64,000 nucleotides of DNA from Cedecea neteri (GTDB taxonomy: Bacteria > Pseudomonadota > Gammaproteobacteria > Enterobacterales > Enterobacteriaceae), in NCBI RefSeq assembly GCF_000758305.1, contig NZ_CP009458.1, positions 310,001 through 374,000 on the forward strand. Reading direction: 5' to 3'. A program made the translations under genes and the position numbers. Numbering within the stretch: position 1 is the first letter of the stretch; each line of letters starts with the position of its first letter. Of the stretch, positions 60,327 to 64,000 are shown piece after piece. The notes under the pieces were generated by a model. That model did not search any database. It saw only the letters and a list, made by a program, of their open reading frames with translations, and was not told the DNA's origin.

Positions 60327-60599
60327 ATGAAAAAGATCTACGCTGCCCTGCTGTGCTCCACCATGCTGTTCGGTATCGCCGGGGCTAACGCTGCGGATTC
60401 GATGAGCAAAGATTCCATGGCCAAAGACGGCATGGGCAAAATGACCCACACCTGTAAAGACGGCATGAACAAGGACGGCATGAAGAAAGATTGCATGTCC
60501 AAAGACGGTATGAAGAAAGACAGAATGAGCAAAGACCATATGGGCAAAGACAGCATGGCCAAAGACGGTATGGCGAAAGACAGCATGAGCAAGCAATAA
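60327..60599 (+). CDS. Pentapeptide MXKDX-repeat periplasmic protein (MrpX-like)
   Basis: A 90-aa protein: a Sec signal peptide (MKKIYAALLCSTMLFGIAGANAA), then about a dozen tandem five-residue units of the form M-x-K-D-x (SMAKD, GMNKD, GMKKD, CMSKD...). The mature part has 13 methionines in 67 residues and two cysteines. Such peptides are sacrificial methionine pools that soak up hypochlorite and are recycled by a YedY1-type reductase, as shown for MrpX in Azospira. The gene sits 35 bp after the reductase gene. Charged K/D spacing keeps the repeats soluble and disordered. Confidence 0.9.
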   Translation: MKKIYAALLCSTMLFGIAGANAADSMSKDSMAKDGMGKMTHTCKDGMNKDGMKKDCMSKDGMKKDRMSKDHMGKDSMAKDGMAKDSMSKQ

Positions 60600-60605
60600 G
60601 CCTTA

Positions 60606-60639
60606 CGCTACGCCAGTCTCACCCTCTTCTGGCGTAGCG
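60606..60639 (+). terminator. Hairpin after the MXKDX gene
   Basis: CGCTACGCCAG (60606-60616) pairs with CTGGCGTAGCG (60629-60639), a perfect 11-bp stem. The following AACTTATTT is only a weak T-tract. Confidence 0.7.
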
Positions 60640-60703
60640 AACTTATTTCCCTCCGGCCGCATCACTCCCACTAAAGAAATTGCCACTGCTCCCAAAAACA
60701 AGA

Positions 60704-60723
60704 AAGGGCACCGAAGTGCCCTT
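60704..60723 (-). terminator. Rho-independent terminator of the gcv operon
   Basis: AAGGGCAC (60704-60711) pairs with GTGCCCTT (60716-60723). On the minus strand the loop is TTCG and the stem is followed by TCTTGTTTTTGGG. It lies 17 bp past the gcvP stop. Confidence 0.88.
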
Positions 60724-60740
60724 GATTCAATCTGTAAAAA

Positions 60741-63614
60741 CTATTCGTACTCGCTCATCGGCACGCAGGAGCAGAACAGATTGCGGTCGCCGTAAACGTC
60801 GTCAAGACGCTTCACGGTTGGCCAGTATTTATTGCCGTGACCAGCCGGGAAGACCGCCAGTTCGCGGGTGTACGGGTGCGCCCACTCGGAAACGATTTCG
60901 TCCTGAGTGTGCGGCGCGTTCACCAGCGGGTTGTCTTCCAGCGGCCATTCGCCTGCAACGACGCGGTCGATTTCGCTGCGAATGGAGAGCATCGCATTAA
61001 TAAAGCGATCCAGTTCCACTTTGCTTTCGGATTCGGTTGGCTCAACCATCAGCGTGCCCGCTACCGGGAACGACATGGTTGGCGCATGGAAGCCGAAGTC
61101 GATCAGGCGCTTGGCGATATCCAGCTCGCTGATGCCGGTTTCTTCTTTCAGCGGACGAATATCCAGAATACATTCGTGAGCCACGCGGCCGTTCGTGCCG
61201 GTGTACAGCACCGGATACGCGGATTTCAGGCGGGTCGCGATGTAGTTGGCGTTCAGAATCGCTACGGAGCTGGCTTTCTTCAGGCCGTCCGCGCCCATCA
61301 TGCGGATGTACATCCAGCTGATAGGCAGAATAGAGGCGCTGCCAAACGGGGCGGCGGAAACCGCGCCTTGCTGGGTCAGCATCTCTTCAATCTGAACCAC
61401 GCTGTGGCCCGGTACAAACGGCGCCAGGTGCGCTTTAACGCCGATTGGGCCCATGCCCGGGCCGCCGCCGCCGTGCGGAATGCAGAAGGTTTTGTGCAGG
61501 TTGAGGTGCGACACGTCCGCGCCGATATAGCCCGGCGTGGTGATCCCGACCTGAGCGTTCATGTTGGCGCCGTCCAGGTAAACCTGGCCGCCAAACTGAT
61601 GCACGATCTGACACACTTCGCGGATCGTTTCTTCGTACACGCCGTGGGTGGACGGGTAAGTCACCATGATGCAGGAGAGCGCTTCGCCAGCCTGTTCGGC
61701 TTTAACTCGCAGATCCTGCAGATCGATGTTGCCTTGTTTATCACAGGCCACGACGATCACTTCCATACCCGCCATTTGTGCCGAAGCCGGGTTGGTGCCG
61801 TGCGCAGAGCTTGGGATCAGGCAGATGTTGCGGCTACCTTCGTTGCGGCTTTCGTGGTAGCGGCGGATAGCCAGCAGGCCAGCGTATTCGCCCTGGGCGC
61901 CGGAGTTCGGCTGCATGCACAGCGCGTCGTAGCCGGTCAGTTTCACCAGCCAGTCGGACAGCTGGGCGATCATCTGGTGATAGCCTTCGGCCTGGTTTGC
62001 CGGGCAGAACGGATGCAGCTCAGCAAATTCCGGCCAGGTGATTGGGATCATTTCGGCCGCGGCGTTCAGCTTCATTGTGCAGGAGCCAAGCGGGATCATC
62101 GCCTGGTTGAGCGCCAGATCTTTACGCTCCAGAGAGTGCATGTAGCGCATCATCTCTGTTTCGCTGTGGTAGCGATTAAAGACCGGGTGGGTCATGATCT
62201 CGTCGTCGCGCAGCATCGGGGCCGGAATGGACTGGCTGTCGTTGGCAACGTCGCGATCCAGCTTGTCGATATCCAGACCGTGAGCATCGCCCAGCAGCAC
62301 GTCGAACAGAGCAACAACATCTTCACGGGTGGTGGCTTCATCAAGGGTGATGCCTACCGCGTTCAGGATGTCGCTGCGCAGGTTAATTTCACGCGCTTCG
62401 GCGCGCGCCAGCACGGCGGCTTTGTCAGCCACTTCAACACAAAGGGTGTCGAACCAGTGTTTGTGGCGCAGAACCAGGCCTTTCTGCTGCAGGCCAGCGG
62501 CCAGAATGTCGGTCAGGCGGTGGATGCGGCCTGCAATACGTTTCAGGCCAGCCGGGCCGTGGAAGACCGCATACAGGCTGGCAATGTTCGCCAGCAGCAC
62601 CTGGGAAGTACAGATGTTGGAGTTCGCTTTCTCGCGGCGGATGTGCTGTTCGCGAGTTTGCATCGCCATGCGCAGCGCGGTGCGGCCAGCGGCATCGCGG
62701 GAAACGCCGATAATACGGCCTGGCATGGAGCGTTTAAATTCATCGCGAGCGCCGAAGAACGCCGCGTGTGGGCCGCCGTAGCCCATTGGGACACCGAAGC
62801 GCTGGGCAGAGCCGAAGACTATATCTGCGCCCTGTTTGCCCGGCGCGGTCAGCATCACCAGCGTCATGAAATCTGCGGCTACGCTAACCACAACTTTGCG
62901 CTGCTTCAGCTCGGCAATCAGTGCCGTGTAATCATGCACTTCGCCGGTGGTGCCCACCTGCTGAAGCAGCACGCCAAATACATCCTGATGATCCAGCACT
63001 TTCGCTGCATCGTCGACAATGACGTCAAAGCCGAAGGTTTCCGCGCGGGTACGCACCACGTCCAGCGTTTGTGGGTGAACGTCAGAGGCCACAAAGAAAC
63101 GGTTAGCGTTTTTCAGCTTGCTGACGCGTTTGGCCATCGCCATCGCTTCGGCTGCCGCGGTGGCTTCATCAAGCAGAGAAGCGGAAGCGATATCCATGCC
63201 GGTCAGGTCGAGCGTGACCTGCTGGAAATTCAGCAGCGCTTCAAGACGGCCCTGGGAAACTTCTGGCTGGTAAGGCGTGTAGGCGGTGTACCAGCCTGGG
63301 TTTTCCAGCATGTTACGCAGAATCACCGGCGGCGTTTGTACCGCGGTATAACCCATGCCAATGTAAGTTTTGAAGCGTTTATTGCGGCTGGCGATGGCTT
63401 TTAACTCGGCCAGCGCGGCAAACTCGGTCGCCGCGGAGCCAATCTGAGGCGGCTCAGCAAGCTGAATGTCCTGCGGAACGATGCTGGCGATCAGGTCAGG
63501 GAGCGTCTTCGCACCGACGGTCTCCAGCATTTCTTGCTGCTGCTGTGCGTCCGGGCCAATGTGACGATCGATAAACGCTTCGTGATTCTCTAACTGACTT
63601 AAAGACTGGGTCAT
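60741..63614 (-). CDS. gcvP: Glycine dehydrogenase (decarboxylating), P-protein
   Basis: A 957-aa protein, the E. coli GcvP length. Two related halves; the PLP lysine is in HLNLHKTFCIPHGGGGPGMGP (about residue 706), next to the glycine-rich loop. It decarboxylates glycine and hands the aminomethyl group to lipoyl-GcvH, feeding one-carbon units into folate. It follows gcvH by about 55 bp that contain a short CCCCTC/GAGGGG hairpin (63636-63660). In E. coli the operon is controlled by GcvA, Lrp and PurR; those sites would lie outside this window. Confidence 0.98.
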   Translation of the reverse strand: MTQSLSQLENHEAFIDRHIGPDAQQQQEMLETVGAKTLPDLIASIVPQDIQLAEPPQIGSAATEFAALAELKAIASRNKRFKTYIGMGYTAVQTPPVILRNMLENPGWYTAYTPYQPEVSQGRLEALLNFQQVTLDLTGMDIASASLLDEATAAAEAMAMAKRVSKLKNANRFFVASDVHPQTLDVVRTRAETFGFDVIVDDAAKVLDHQDVFGVLLQQVGTTGEVHDYTALIAELKQRKVVVSVAADFMTLVMLTAPGKQGADIVFGSAQRFGVPMGYGGPHAAFFGARDEFKRSMPGRIIGVSRDAAGRTALRMAMQTREQHIRREKANSNICTSQVLLANIASLYAVFHGPAGLKRIAGRIHRLTDILAAGLQQKGLVLRHKHWFDTLCVEVADKAAVLARAEAREINLRSDILNAVGITLDEATTREDVVALFDVLLGDAHGLDIDKLDRDVANDSQSIPAPMLRDDEIMTHPVFNRYHSETEMMRYMHSLERKDLALNQAMIPLGSCTMKLNAAAEMIPITWPEFAELHPFCPANQAEGYHQMIAQLSDWLVKLTGYDALCMQPNSGAQGEYAGLLAIRRYHESRNEGSRNICLIPSSAHGTNPASAQMAGMEVIVVACDKQGNIDLQDLRVKAEQAGEALSCIMVTYPSTHGVYEETIREVCQIVHQFGGQVYLDGANMNAQVGITTPGYIGADVSHLNLHKTFCIPHGGGGPGMGPIGVKAHLAPFVPGHSVVQIEEMLTQQGAVSAAPFGSASILPISWMYIRMMGADGLKKASSVAILNANYIATRLKSAYPVLYTGTNGRVAHECILDIRPLKEETGISELDIAKRLIDFGFHAPTMSFPVAGTLMVEPTESESKVELDRFINAMLSIRSEIDRVVAGEWPLEDNPLVNAPHTQDEIVSEWAHPYTRELAVFPAGHGNKYWPTVKRLDDVYGDRNLFCSCVPMSEYE

Positions 63615-63669
63615 GAGCGGTGATTCCTGAAATGGTTTCCCCTCCCCACCAGGGAGAGGGGTTTAAAAA

Positions 63670-64000
63670 TTACTCGTCTTCTAACAGCGCTTCATAGGCA
63701 GAAGCATCCAGCAGCGCGGCAACCTGTGCTTCGTCGCTGGCTTTAATTTTGAAGATCCAGCCTTCGCCGTAAGGCTCGCTGTTGACCAGCTCCGGGCTGT
63801 CGCTTAGTGCATCGTTGACCGCAACGATTTCACCGCTGATTGGGGCGTAAATGTCAGAAGCCGCTTTCACGGATTCAGCAACGGCACAATCATCACCGGC
63901 AGAAACGGTGGCGCCCACTTCAGGCAGGTCAACAAATACCATGTCGCCCAGCAGTTCCTGCGCGTGTTCGGTGATGCCCACGGTGTAGCTACCGTCAGCT
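63670..64000 (-). CDS. gcvH: Glycine cleavage system H protein, C-terminal part (cut by window edge)
   Basis: About 110 of 129 residues are present; the N-terminus lies beyond position 64000. The frame continues upstream of the internal GTG (DGSYTVGITEHAQELLGD), so that GTG is not the start. The lipoylated lysine is in SVKAASDIYAP. GcvH shuttles the aminomethyl intermediate between GcvP, GcvT and dihydrolipoamide dehydrogenase. The sequence is nearly identical to E. coli GcvH. Confidence 0.97.
   Translation of the reverse strand, partial: ADGSYTVGITEHAQELLGDMVFVDLPEVGATVSAGDDCAVAESVKAASDIYAPISGEIVAVNDALSDSPELVNSEPYGEGWIFKIKASDEAQVAALLDASAYEALLEDE

Noticed and set aside
60837..63404. An 855-codon open frame on the plus strand opposite gcvP
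   Set aside because: It is a shadow of the highly biased gcvP codons; the composition (Arg/His/Gln/Val-rich) resembles no protein family and there is no ribosome site.

Overview
This window is chromosomal DNA from a member of the Enterobacteriaceae. The right third carries the conserved block gcvH-gcvP ... bglA ... trhA, ygfZ, sdhE-cptA, fldB, xerD-dsbC-recJ, prfB-lysS, actS (ygeR) and tRNA-Gly(CCC), with proteins almost identical in length and sequence to their Escherichia coli counterparts. Several accessory genes (queH, a Tc toxin locus, an OlsF-like gene, an MXKDX-repeat gene) show it is not E. coli itself. A less-studied genus such as Cedecea would fit, but the genus cannot be fixed from the sequence alone.

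Layout. Positions 1-24 kb are a patchwork of regulator-plus-transporter or regulator-plus-oxidoreductase pairs: AraC/MFS, LysE exporter, TetR/TetA-like MFS with a paired palindromic operator, TetR/NAD(P)-binding protein, an SDR, two chemoreceptors, HxlR-EmrA-EmrB-FabF, LysR/MFS, a ClC-type anion transporter, AraC/SDR, a POT peptide transporter, an OlsF-like bifunctional acyltransferase and queH. A 283-bp array of about 58/59-bp hairpin units fills the whole gap between fabF-like and lysR.

Positions 24.3-42.2 kb hold a complete Tc (toxin complex) locus on the minus strand, in the order TcA (2525 aa), TcB (1422 aa), TcC with a glycosyltransferase-type C-terminus, and TcC with an unassigned C-terminus. 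The two TcC cores are near-identical direct repeats of about 2.0 kb; only the AT-richer 3' ends (the toxin cargo) differ. The locus lies between queH and tRNA-Gly(CCC), with no integrase, lysis cassette or dedicated regulator visible.

Positions 43-56.5 kb are core housekeeping genes: translation (lysS, prfB with its programmed frameshift), DNA repair and dimer resolution (recJ, xerD), periplasmic disulfide isomerisation (dsbC), Fe-S and flavinylation factors (ygfZ, sdhE), a flavodoxin, an HD-domain protein, and an RpiR-type regulator beside bglA.

Positions 56.6-60.6 kb hold a divergent five-gene module: sensor kinase and response regulator on one side; cytochrome b, Tat-exported YedY-like molybdoenzyme and Met-rich MXKDX peptide on the other. 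It resembles the periplasmic hypochlorite-scavenging system (yedZ1-yedY1-mrpX) described in Azospira. The window ends in gcvP and the 3' part of gcvH.

The most interesting element is the Tc locus: one injector (TcA/TcB) appears to be served by two interchangeable TcC cocoons with different cargoes, one of them a DXD-type glycosyltransferase similar to large clostridial glucosylating toxins.
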